A stretch of 24,141 nucleotides of DNA from JAJPXC01 sp964510535 (GTDB lineage Bacteria > Bacteroidota > Bacteroidia > Bacteroidales > Muribaculaceae): the NCBI GenBank assembly GCA_964510535.1, contig CAZECG010000026.1, positions 1 through 24,141 of the forward strand. The letters are read 5' to 3'. Positions 15,919 through 23,940 of this stretch are shown here, piece by piece. A program made the position numbers and the translations under genes. The notes below the pieces were generated by a model, which worked only from the letters and a program-made list of their open reading frames with translations, did not search any database and was not told where the DNA came from. Every line of letters starts with the position of its first letter. Position 1 is the first letter of the stretch.

Positions 15919-17108
15919 GAAAAACACTTTTGATTGCAATGTTCCCGCTTCTGTTAATGGGGTGTGCCGATGATGTGCCGATGGTTAATCTCGGTATTGA
16001 TGATGTCTACTATATTCCGAGAATGAAAAAGCTCGTTTTGCAACCGGCGTTGACAGGCGAGAGCTATCAGTGGACTGTCAACGGTGAGATTGTCAGCACT
16101 GCGAAAGACTACATATTTATCGCTGCCGCTGAAGGCCGTTACGAGGTTGAATTGAAAATCATTGACCCCGATACTCCCTACGATTTTACATTCGATGTCA
16201 ACGTCATTCACGAGGAAGTGGAATACAGTCCATATATATCGAAAGTCTACGAATACTGTCCTGCTCCGGGCCAGTTCGTTAACGAGATGCCGCGCTTTGA
16301 GGCGGGTGATTCTTATGCGTCGATTCTTCAGAAAACCGAAGAGTCGATAATGGGTACAAATGACGTGATGATTACTCTTGGCGGTTTTGGCGGCTATGTC
16401 ACATTCGGGTTCGATCACACGGTCATGAATATCCCCGGGGAGAAGGACTTTCGTATATGGGGAAACTGTTTCTATGAGCTGTTGCAGCCTGAAAAGAAAG
16501 GAGGGTCAGCCGAGCCTGGCATTGTCATGGTAAGTCTTGATAGTAATTGCAACGGACTCCCTGACGATGAATGGTATGAACTCGCAGGCAGTGAATACTT
16601 CGCTCCCTCCACCAAGCGTGGATATGCGATAACTTACCATCGTCCCGACCCCGACCGCCCGATTGTCGCCGACGATGATAACAGCCTTGACGACATATTT
16701 TACATAAGGTGGGACGATAACGCCGGTAACGTGGGGTATATGCCTAAAAACATATTCCATAACCAGGAATATTTCCCGAAATGGGTCACTCAGGATGCAA
16801 TCTCTTTCAGCGGCACTCTTTTGCCCCCTAATGCCGAGGATCTCAGTGGATACGGCACTTACTATGTGCTCTATAGTTATCCATGGGGTTATGTCGACAA
16901 TCATCCTAACGAATATGCCGGGCTCAATTCTTTCGATATCTCGTGGGCGGTTGACTCCGCTGGAAACTGCGTCGATTTGCCCGGCGCGGATTTTATAAGG
17001 GTATATACGGGTGTGAACCAGTATTGCGGATGGCTTGGCGAAACATCAACCGAATTGAGCCGAGCGCAAGACCTGCATATCGACTTGCCCGGCATCCCTG
17101 AACCGTGA
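15915..17108 (+). CDS. Surface lipoprotein with PKD-like domain, B12-locus associated
   Basis: A 397-residue lipoprotein starting at the ATG that overlaps the btuG stop by 4 bases; a longer frame to 15864 only adds residues inside btuG. The signal ends in LLMGC (C17) followed by A-D-D, again a surface-type signal. A PKD/Ig-like domain spans about 25-98. The remainder (about 103-397) is a conserved-looking module with VYEYCPAPGQFVN (111-123), GGFGGYVTFGFDH (156-168) and an acidic loop DSNCNGLPDDEW (209-220) that resembles a calcium-binding loop. Five cysteines remain in the mature part after the lipid-anchored one. Proteins of this kind occur, to my recollection, in Bacteroidetes B12 loci. It could be a BtuH-like cobamide-binding lipoprotein, but I cannot confirm family membership. 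Confidence 0.75.
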   Translation: MRKTLLIAMFPLLLMGCADDVPMVNLGIDDVYYIPRMKKLVLQPALTGESYQWTVNGEIVSTAKDYIFIAAAEGRYEVELKIIDPDTPYDFTFDVNVIHEEVEYSPYISKVYEYCPAPGQFVNEMPRFEAGDSYASILQKTEESIMGTNDVMITLGGFGGYVTFGFDHTVMNIPGEKDFRIWGNCFYELLQPEKKGGSAEPGIVMVSLDSNCNGLPDDEWYELAGSEYFAPSTKRGYAITYHRPDPDRPIVADDDNSLDDIFYIRWDDNAGNVGYMPKNIFHNQEYFPKWVTQDAISFSGTLLPPNAEDLSGYGTYYVLYSYPWGYVDNHPNEYAGLNSFDISWAVDSAGNCVDLPGADFIRVYTGVNQYCGWLGETSTELSRAQDLHIDLPGIPEP

Positions 17109-17177
17109 TTATCTGCTTATGCAAGATTACTATAAGAACTCATTTATAAAATAACTATTCAATAAACTAAACCAATT

Positions 17178-20100
17178 ATGAGAACAAAACTACTTACGGT
17201 ATCTCTCGGATTGTCAGTCTTTTCAGCATTGGCACATCCCATTGATTTCGACCGTATTCAGAATTGGACGGGCACCGGCCCAAACAAAGCCGCTTTGGTC
17301 ATTCAGTATAACGGCGACACCTATGGCTCAGACGCTTATGTCTGGGGCTATCGTTGGGAGAATGGTGAGTCTCCTACGGGTGAGACTATGATGAAAGCCA
17401 TCTGCGCCAATTCTTCGCGCCTGTCAATGCTGACACAATACACCGGCAGTATGGGAAGCACCCTTTGCGGAGTCGGGTATAGCCTTAATCAAGAAGTCTT
17501 GAAACATCTTTTTTTCAATTTTGAGAAAGCAAAGAGTTTTGAGTTCATCAATTTTGACTACTATAATGTAAACTCATTTATGGGGCAGACCGAAGCTCCT
17601 GGCGACAATGCGCCGACTTTGGCTCAGGTCGCTATCGACTCTGCTATTGCCGGACCCCACTACATACAGCATCCCTTTGACTACGGCACATACGGTTATC
17701 CAGCTTACGACTATGATTGCTGGGATGTTGATTCGGTGATAGAGTCACGCGGCGGGGTGTCGCCATACGAGCCCAAATGGTCTGCGGCGTGGTATGAGGG
17801 CTATTGGAGCTATTGGTGCGCTAACAGTCAGTCACAGGATTGGACGTACTCAGGCTCCGGTTTCTCCGGGCGCACGTTGGTCGACGGCTCTGTCGACGGC
17901 TGGAGTTTTACTCAGTTTGAAAGCCCTCAGGTCGGAGGAACCGGCGAGGGGGTAGCTCCCTGCGAAGATGGTAGCATCGTTTATGTGCCGGCTCGGTTGT
18001 GCGATAAAGAGATTGCGGTTGCTAAGTGTGTGCGCAATGTTGGCGAGGGTGAAAGTTCTATCCCTATGATTGTGAAATTCGGCAACTCATCAAAAATAGA
18101 CAATGTCGTGGTCAAGCTATCTTTCAACTCTGTCCTTCCATCGGCACAAGAGGCATTGGCAGCGTTGGCAGCCGACCCCGCTTTTTCTCTTGAAGGTGAA
18201 AAACTCAGTATTGATGCCGACGGTGATGGCGTTTTCAATAATTCAGGCGCCGACACCTGCCTTGAAGGGAAATGGACTCTAACCGAATATGAAGATTGCG
18301 TCATGTTGTCGTGCGGCAATGACCAAAAACCGCAATATCTCCTCTATCTTCCAGCCACCGAGACCGTCGGTGCCGTCATTCCCGATGAAATGACATTCGC
18401 TTTGTCCGATAAAACCGACTATATACCTGTTTTCGTGCAAAGAGAGGCGGTTTTTGACAATATAAATTATGTCTGGTATCGTCGAAACGATGAAAGTTTA
18501 ACGCATAGTAATAACTCAAGCGACATCGTAAACTCAATTTCATCGTCTGCTGCGACACTCGGTTCTCTCTCATACTTAGGCGATAAGGTCGGCGATGTGT
18601 ATATCCATGTGAGAGTGCGCACAGGCAAAGGCAGCTCCTATTCCTATAGTAACGTCTGCCATTTCAAGCTGCTACCTCCTGAAATTCCCCTCCAAAGCAT
18701 CTCTTTAGCCCGTGATTCGGTTAATGCTCCGCTTAATTCAACTATCCATAATGAAATCAGTCTGTTGCCTGAAAATGCCACCTTTACAAGGCTGGCATAT
18801 AAGTCGAGCAATACTGGAGTAGTAACAGCTTCTACCACAGCCATTAAGACTACTAAGACCCCTGGCAGTGCCACTGTAACTGTCTCGTATAAATGGAATC
18901 CTCAGGTCACCGCCTCGTTTGATGTAGTGAGTGCGTTGCGTCATCCTGTCACCGACATCGCTATTCAAGGCGTTAGCGGAAATGTTATAACGTTGAATCC
19001 CAAACAGATGCTCGGAATTATCGCCGATGTGTCTCCGGCCGATGCCGACATCCCCGATTTTAATGTGGCGCTTACAGGCAACGGTGATGACAAGAGCAGT
19101 TTAATCGCCTCGATATATAAAGTAAACTATTGGGACGAGAACAATACAAGAATCCAATTTTATGAGTTGAGCGGGCATCGCGCAGGCCAATGTACCTTGA
19201 CTTTGTCATCAACCGACGGCAGTAATGTGACAAAGGTTTACACTGTCAACGTTGAGGAGCAGGATCGGACCCCCATCGAGGGCGGATATGTTGACGGAAC
19301 ACTTCTGTTGAACGAGGAATGGTTTGGTCACACTAACGGCGGCATGAACTACCTCACGCCGCAGGGTGAAGTGATGTATCAGGTTTATGAACGCGAGAAT
19401 CCCGGAATGTCGTTTGGCTGTACCTCTCAATATGCTGCGATTTGGGGCGGAAAGTTCATTGCCATCTCCAAACAAGCTGCTGATGCCGGAGATCCGTTGC
19501 CCGGTGGCGGACGTGTGGTTGTTGCCGATGCTAAAACGCTCAAGCGTCTTGGTTCGATTGACGACCTCATATTTGGTGATGAGACAAAAAGTGCTGATGG
19601 ACGTGCGGTTGCCGGTGCTACACCCGGCAAAGTGTATGTCGGAACATCTAACGGAATTTATGTCGTTGATATTGAGAATATAAAAGTTGTTGGCAAAATT
19701 TCCGATTTTGATGAATCGGGCACCGCTGGAACTGACTTGTATTCAGGTCAGATTGGTGATATGGTTCATGCTGGTCAATACGTTTTCGGTATCAAACAGA
19801 ACACCGGTGCGTTTGCTATTGACATAAACACCGATAAAGTTGTGAAAAAATATGATATGACAACCGTGCAGGGCATCACTCAGACTGCCGATGGGCATGT
19901 GTGGATAGCGTCTACCGTTGACGGATGCGCGCGTTTTACCTGTGTGAATCCCGAGACTCTTGATGAGGTTGAGGATATGAGCGTCACTCTTCCCTCGGCT
20001 GTCGGCTGTCCAACGTGTTCTTGGGGCGCATGGCGCAGCACTCCGTTTGTCGGCAGCTACGGTCGCAATGTGATTTGGTTCTCTGTCGGAGGTGGCATAG

Positions 20101-20954
20101 CCGGTGGTTCGTCAAAAGATAAATATTATCTTTGGGAGGTCGGCTCGTCACCCGATGCGGTTAAAGTCGTGTTTGATATGGGTGAGGCCAATCTTGTCGG
20201 CTCAAACAAGAGGGTGACACAAAAGACTTATGGCACGCTGCGTTACGATGATCGCTCAGGTCAACTTATCGTGATGACCACGGAAAATTCGGCGTCAGGA
20301 CATTATAGATATAACTGGATTCATTTTATTAATCCCGAAACAGGAGAAATCGCCCGAACGATTGCCCTTAGACCCTATTATTGGTTCCAGGCTTTCGCTA
20401 TTTTCCCTGATAAATTTGAGGCTGTGATTAATCTTGAGGATATAGAGATGGATTTGGCTGATGAGGATAAGATTATCAATCTTTCTGAATTGGTGTCGGA
20501 TGCCGATAATATTGATTCCAATATAAAACTTGTCCTTTACGACACCCCGGCGGCTGCGGCTCAGTATGCTGATTCTGACGTCCATGCGACAGTGAGCCTT
20601 GATGGAAAGACCCTGTCGATTTCTCCGAAGTCAGCCGGGCGGTGCTATTTCACATTAGCCGCCGAATCAAATGGACGCACTGTCAGCAAAACTATCGCAG
20701 TGAACGTCAGTGATGTCGCATCGGGTGTCAATCATGTTGCTGATGTCTCTCGTTCTGTCATTTGCGACGGTCAACGAATGTTCATAAGCGGGTTCAATGG
20801 GCATGAATTCAATGTCTATGACATGACCGGCCGTCATGTCACGTCATTCCGGGCTGACAGCGACCGATATGTTTTTGACTTTGGTCACCACAGTGGGGCT
20901 TACATTGTAAACTCTGATGATAATATCTCCACTAAAGTCATTATCAGAAAATGA
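17178..20954 (+). CDS. Large secreted multidomain protein: novel N-domain, Ig-like repeats, BtuG-like propeller, T9SS sorting tail
   Basis: A 1258-residue protein with a cleavable signal peptide (about 1-19, SALA/H) and no lipobox. Domains in order: an aromatic-rich N-terminal module (about 21-285, with VWGYRW at 55-60, WSYWCAN at 210-216 and DGSVDGWSF at 236-244); an acidic loop DADGDGVFN (346-354); and an Ig/PKD-like part (about 400-498). Next are two Big2-like domains (about 503-587 and 590-693), a DUF5074-type propeller (about 706-1078) opening with LLLNEEWFGH, and a further Ig-like domain (about 1080-1179). A type A T9SS sorting domain closes the protein (about 1186-1258: FNVYDMTGRHV, then SGAYIV and KVIIRK). 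It should cross the outer membrane by the type IX system and be surface-anchored or released. Riboswitch control suggests cobamide capture. The start follows a 69-base gap without a promoter. Confidence 0.85.
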   Translation: MRTKLLTVSLGLSVFSALAHPIDFDRIQNWTGTGPNKAALVIQYNGDTYGSDAYVWGYRWENGESPTGETMMKAICANSSRLSMLTQYTGSMGSTLCGVGYSLNQEVLKHLFFNFEKAKSFEFINFDYYNVNSFMGQTEAPGDNAPTLAQVAIDSAIAGPHYIQHPFDYGTYGYPAYDYDCWDVDSVIESRGGVSPYEPKWSAAWYEGYWSYWCANSQSQDWTYSGSGFSGRTLVDGSVDGWSFTQFESPQVGGTGEGVAPCEDGSIVYVPARLCDKEIAVAKCVRNVGEGESSIPMIVKFGNSSKIDNVVVKLSFNSVLPSAQEALAALAADPAFSLEGEKLSIDADGDGVFNNSGADTCLEGKWTLTEYEDCVMLSCGNDQKPQYLLYLPATETVGAVIPDEMTFALSDKTDYIPVFVQREAVFDNINYVWYRRNDESLTHSNNSSDIVNSISSSAATLGSLSYLGDKVGDVYIHVRVRTGKGSSYSYSNVCHFKLLPPEIPLQSISLARDSVNAPLNSTIHNEISLLPENATFTRLAYKSSNTGVVTASTTAIKTTKTPGSATVTVSYKWNPQVTASFDVVSALRHPVTDIAIQGVSGNVITLNPKQMLGIIADVSPADADIPDFNVALTGNGDDKSSLIASIYKVNYWDENNTRIQFYELSGHRAGQCTLTLSSTDGSNVTKVYTVNVEEQDRTPIEGGYVDGTLLLNEEWFGHTNGGMNYLTPQGEVMYQVYERENPGMSFGCTSQYAAIWGGKFIAISKQAADAGDPLPGGGRVVVADAKTLKRLGSIDDLIFGDETKSADGRAVAGATPGKVYVGTSNGIYVVDIENIKVVGKISDFDESGTAGTDLYSGQIGDMVHAGQYVFGIKQNTGAFAIDINTDKVVKKYDMTTVQGITQTADGHVWIASTVDGCARFTCVNPETLDEVEDMSVTLPSAVGCPTCSWGAWRSTPFVGSYGRNVIWFSVGGGIAGGSSKDKYYLWEVGSSPDAVKVVFDMGEANLVGSNKRVTQKTYGTLRYDDRSGQLIVMTTENSASGHYRYNWIHFINPETGEIARTIALRPYYWFQAFAIFPDKFEAVINLEDIEMDLADEDKIINLSELVSDADNIDSNIKLVLYDTPAAAAQYADSDVHATVSLDGKTLSISPKSAGRCYFTLAAESNGRTVSKTIAVNVSDVASGVNHVADVSRSVICDGQRMFISGFNGHEFNVYDMTGRHVTSFRADSDRYVFDFGHHSGAYIVNSDDNISTKVIIRK

Positions 20955-22351
20955 AATGCGCGTTGGTATTGATTTCCGCACTCTTGACGGCGATGGCATC
21001 GGCTGTCGCCGCACAAGAGGCGGATTATACTAAGGGAATCATTTGGGTGAATGAGGATTGGTATGGACATCAGAATTCCACGGTGAACTATCTTTTGCCC
21101 GATGACCCTGACGGCGAGTATTGGAAATATCGAATAATCCAGGCTGAAAATCCGGGAAAGGAATTAGGCTGTACAAATCAATACGGTGCCATTTGGCATG
21201 GTAAACTTTATCTCATCGCTAAGCAGGAAAAGGATCCCGGTGCAACCATAACCGGTGGGCGCATTACGGTCGCTGATGCCAAAACGATGAAAATCCTTAA
21301 TCAGCAAAGTTTGATTGACCCGTCGGGAGCGCAGTGCGACGGACGCGGCTTCCTTGGCGTTGATGAGCATAAAGGTTACATATCGTCAAGTAATGGCGTG
21401 TGGGTGTTTGACCTCGATACCTTTACTGTCATGGGGCAGGTCGAGGGGTCGGCAAATCCAAATGCCGGAGACGATAATGACAAACCGGCTACCGATCCGA
21501 CAGGCTCCCTTTATCATGGCCAGTCAGGGATGATGGTTTCGGCGGCTGGTAAAGTCTTTGTGGCTCATCAGCAATATGGTGTGCTTGTGGTTGACCCTGC
21601 CGAGGATAAGGTAAGCGATGTAATATCCATGGATATTGTCAGCGAAGGTGCGGGCATCGGCTCAATTGTTAAGTCAAAAGATGGTTATCTGTGGCTGTCG
21701 GTCGCTAAAAACTGTCAAGGTACCGGCTCATTTCTTAATTGTATCGTGAGGTTAGACCCTCGGACTCTCGGCTATGAAGTGATTGATATTCCCGATGGGA
21801 TGTATCCGCCGTCCAACACATGGTATGCTTGGACTCCTGATGCTTTTGTCTCGTCGACTGTCGAAAATTGCCTGTATTGGAAAGGCGGAGCCAACCGATG
21901 GTTTACCGGAACTAAGATTTACAAGTTTGATTGCGACACTCGTCAACAGTCGCTTTTTGTCGACCTTGAAGATGAGGGCGCCAATTGGAAACTGTATGGT
22001 TGTGCTATTGGAGTGCATCCGTTGACCGATGAACTTTATATGGCACTATACCATGAATTTGGTACGCCTACCTACATCACCCGCCGTTATTCGCCTAAGG
22101 GTGTGAAAATATGCGATTACGAGATGATAACTAATTATTGGTTTCCTTCACTGCCTATTTTTCCGCAGGCGGTAGATGGCTCAGGCGTAGCTGAAACGGT
22201 AGCAGTCCCCGTTGAGTCGCTTGGCATGGTGTTTAACCTGCAAGGCTCGTTGTTAAAAGCAAATGTCAGGTATGGCGATTGGGACGGCCTCGAGCCGGGG
22301 CTGTACATTTGGCGCGGTTCTTCGGTGTCGCATAAGTTTCGGAAACTTTAG
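20951..22351 (+). CDS. Secreted BtuG-like propeller protein with degenerate T9SS-type tail
   Basis: A 466-residue protein with a signal peptide (about 1-21) and no lipobox, so unlike BtuG it is not a lipoprotein. The propeller (about 27-405) is clearly paralogous to the one in the preceding protein. Shared features are the opening NEDWYGH (34-40), ENPGKELGCTNQYGAIW (66-82), GGRITVADAKT (102-112) and GQSGMMV (190-196). The C-terminal 55 residues (MVFNLQGSLL, then GLYIWRG and a basic end) look like a weakened type IX sorting domain. Its start codon overlaps the stop of the large protein by 4 bases, implying coupled translation and matched amounts. A cobamide-binding or handover role is inferred from context. 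It is the last gene of the riboswitch-controlled operon. Confidence 0.82.
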   Translation: MKCALVLISALLTAMASAVAAQEADYTKGIIWVNEDWYGHQNSTVNYLLPDDPDGEYWKYRIIQAENPGKELGCTNQYGAIWHGKLYLIAKQEKDPGATITGGRITVADAKTMKILNQQSLIDPSGAQCDGRGFLGVDEHKGYISSSNGVWVFDLDTFTVMGQVEGSANPNAGDDNDKPATDPTGSLYHGQSGMMVSAAGKVFVAHQQYGVLVVDPAEDKVSDVISMDIVSEGAGIGSIVKSKDGYLWLSVAKNCQGTGSFLNCIVRLDPRTLGYEVIDIPDGMYPPSNTWYAWTPDAFVSSTVENCLYWKGGANRWFTGTKIYKFDCDTRQQSLFVDLEDEGANWKLYGCAIGVHPLTDELYMALYHEFGTPTYITRRYSPKGVKICDYEMITNYWFPSLPIFPQAVDGSGVAETVAVPVESLGMVFNLQGSLLKANVRYGDWDGLEPGLYIWRGSSVSHKFRKL

Positions 22352-22372
22352 CAATTTGACTTTGGTTATAGA

Positions 22373-22402
22373 AATCCCGTTAGATTTGACGGGATTTTTT
22401 TT
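22373..22402 (+). terminator. Intrinsic terminator of the cobalamin operon
   Basis: AATCCCGT (22373-22380) pairs with ACGGGATT (22389-22396) around an 8-base loop and runs into eight T's (22395-22402). It begins 22 bases after the last stop codon of the operon and marks its end. Confidence 0.9.
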
Positions 22403-22527
22403 ATGTTGCGCCGTAGGTTACAGGCTGCCAGAAAATCCTTGATGAGATGCCGGTTCTTAATTGTCGATAAGAACGATGTTAGTGTTTTTTTTGGGGGGCT
22501 GGGCCGTGGCATTGCCCATGCTTTTGC

Positions 22528-22535
22528 TAATTTTG
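22528..22535 (+). promoter_or_regulatory. -7 element TAATTTTG of the small acidic protein gene
   Basis: TAATTTTG fits TAnnTTTG, 50 bases upstream of the ATG at 22585. No good -33 box. The rest of the 182-base gap after the operon terminator holds a 7-bp hairpin (GTTCTTA/TAAGAAC, 22453-22474) and a T8-G6 homopolymer pair (22485-22498), with no other recognised feature. Confidence 0.45.
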
Positions 22536-22584
22536 CCGATGAAATTTTTTAATGACTTCAGTATAACTTAAAACTAATATAAAA

Positions 22585-22914
22585 ATGTCGTTTTGGAATT
22601 TTATTGGCGGATTAGCTCTTATCGGCGTGATACGAAAAAAGCTGTCAGGCAAACACAAGGAACTGCCGTATGCGAATCCATCGAGCTGTGATTACGTTAG
22701 CAGCCCGGAGGCCGACTCCCTTCAAGATCGTATAGACGAACTTGAAGACCAACTTGACTGTTGTGACGAGACATCCGGCCGTTACGACCGTATCCAGAAT
22801 GAGATAGACCGTCTACAGACCCGTCTTGACGATATAGAGGACAGGTATGACTTGTATGACTTTCATGACGAGTTGGATGAGCTTGATTATTATGATGAGT
22901 TGGACGGGAATTAA
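22585..22914 (+). CDS. Small acidic coiled-coil protein, hypothetical
   Basis: A 109-residue protein of no family I recognise. The first 16 residues are hydrophobic (FIGGLALIGV), possibly a short membrane anchor, followed by a basic stretch (RKKLSGKHK). From about 44 to 90 it has heptad-like alternation of Leu/Ile with Asp/Glu/Arg (for example DSLQDRIDELEDQL), predicting a coiled coil. The end is very acidic, with repeated YDEL/HDEL-like units. Cysteines are at 35, 59 and 60. It stands alone between a terminator and the next gene's promoter, with its own -7 element. The even, sensible composition suggests a real gene, but its function is unknown. Confidence 0.65.
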   Translation: MSFWNFIGGLALIGVIRKKLSGKHKELPYANPSSCDYVSSPEADSLQDRIDELEDQLDCCDETSGRYDRIQNEIDRLQTRLDDIEDRYDLYDFHDELDELDYYDELDGN

Positions 22915-22962
22915 GCCGACAGCGAAGATGCCTCATTTTTACAGAATGGTTATTTCTGACCA

Positions 22963-22992
22963 TTGCCTATCACTTTTAGCTTGTTAACTTTG
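22963..22992 (+). promoter_or_regulatory. Promoter of the acetyltransferase gene
   Basis: TAACTTTG at 22985-22992 fits TAnnTTTG. TTG at 22963-22965 is 19 bases upstream, a near-complete -33 box. The ATG at 23012 follows 19 bases later. Confidence 0.6.
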
Positions 22993-23011
22993 CAAAGCTA
23001 ATCAAACAAGA

Positions 23012-23581
23012 ATGAAAGAAAAGGATAAAATGCTCGCCGGCATGATTTACGATGCCAATAATGACCGTGAACTGATTGCCGAGCGATTAAAATGCAAGGA
23101 GCTATGTCGCGATTACAACGATTTGCGCCCAGGAGAGACTGAGGCTCGCGACGCTTTGCTGCGCAAAATACTCGGTAAGGCAGAGGGCGGCTTGCTTATC
23201 GAGCAGCCGTTCTATTGCGATTATGGCTATAACATCAGTGTCGGACGCAATTTTTATGCAAACTTCAATCTTGTCATTCTCGACGCTGCATCGGTAAAAT
23301 TCGGTGACAATGTGTTTATAGCTCCCAATTGCGGATTCTATACCGCCGGGCATCCCATAGACTTCGTCGATCGGAACAAAGGACTTGAATATGCCTGGCC
23401 GATTACGGTTGGCAACAACGTTTGGTTCGGTGCCGGAGTTTCGGTATTGCCCGGTGTCACAATCGGAGATAACTGCGTTATTGGCGCGGGGAGTGTGGTC
23501 ATCCGCGATATTCCTGCCAATACCGTTGCCGCGGGGAATCCTTGCAAAGTGATAAAAACGATATTTCAATCTCAGTCATAG
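23012..23581 (+). CDS. Sugar O-acetyltransferase, maltose/galactoside acetyltransferase family
   Basis: A 189-residue cytoplasmic enzyme of the left-handed beta-helix (hexapeptide repeat) superfamily, transferring acetyl from acetyl-CoA to a sugar hydroxyl. The N-terminal Mac domain is visible (KMLAGMIYDANNDREL), followed by hexapeptide coils. The catalytic histidine is H114 in TAGHPID, and the C-terminal signature is VTIGDNCVIGAGSVV followed by NPCKVIK. Length fits LacA/Maa (about 185-200). The natural acceptor is unknown; these enzymes are often broad and may serve detoxification of non-metabolised sugars. It is monocistronic with its own promoter and converges on the SMR transporter gene. 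Confidence 0.92.
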   Translation: MKEKDKMLAGMIYDANNDRELIAERLKCKELCRDYNDLRPGETEARDALLRKILGKAEGGLLIEQPFYCDYGYNISVGRNFYANFNLVILDAASVKFGDNVFIAPNCGFYTAGHPIDFVDRNKGLEYAWPITVGNNVWFGAGVSVLPGVTIGDNCVIGAGSVVIRDIPANTVAAGNPCKVIKTIFQSQS

Positions 23582-23587
23582 GGCGGC

Positions 23588-23935
23588 TCAGACTGAATCG
23601 ACCATGGCTATCAGGCCAATATTTTTAGCCCGAGAATCGATAGAATAAGGGTGGTGATGAAAAAATATGCGCCAGAAAGTCGCAGGCTCGTGGAAGAACA
23701 CAATTCCGACAATCACAGCACCGACCGCTCCGATTCCCGTCCACACGGGGTAGACGGTGCCTATCGGCAGTCGCCCAGCGGCTTTTGCCATAAGATACAT
23801 ACTCAATGACAGCGTGGCAAGAAATCCGACCCACCACCCGACGATTTCATGACCGGTTGCGGTCTTGGCCTTGCCAAGACAAAATGTAAAGCCGACTTCC
23901 ATCAGCCCGGCTAAGATAAGGATAATCCAGTTCAT
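23588..23935 (-). CDS. SugE/Gdx-type small multidrug resistance transporter, C-terminus frameshifted
   Basis: As written this reads 115 residues. The first 90 or so are a normal SMR protein: WIILILAGLMEVG with the essential E13, then LPIGTVYPVWTGIGAVGAV in TM3, typical of the guanidinium-exporter (Gdx/SugE) branch rather than EmrE. After WRIFF the frame turns into a hydrophilic tail (HHHPYSIDS...). Removing one base from the six-A run at 23660-23665 restores FFITTLILSILGLKILA and a stop at 23611-23613. This gives a 107-residue protein with a proper fourth membrane helix. The gene is therefore a frameshift variant, a sequencing error, or an expression-by-slippage case. It has its own promoter and a structured leader. 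Confidence 0.85.
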   Translation of the reverse strand: MNWIILILAGLMEVGFTFCLGKAKTATGHEIVGWWVGFLATLSLSMYLMAKAAGRLPIGTVYPVWTGIGAVGAVIVGIVFFHEPATFWRIFFHHHPYSIDSRAKNIGLIAMVDSV

Positions 23936-23940
23936 GACTT

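Noticed and set aside
22453..22498. Hairpin followed by T8-G6 after the operon terminator, considered as a second terminator or a phase-variable tract
   Set aside because: The hairpin ends 10 bases before the T-run, and no coding frame crosses the homopolymers, so neither reading is supported.
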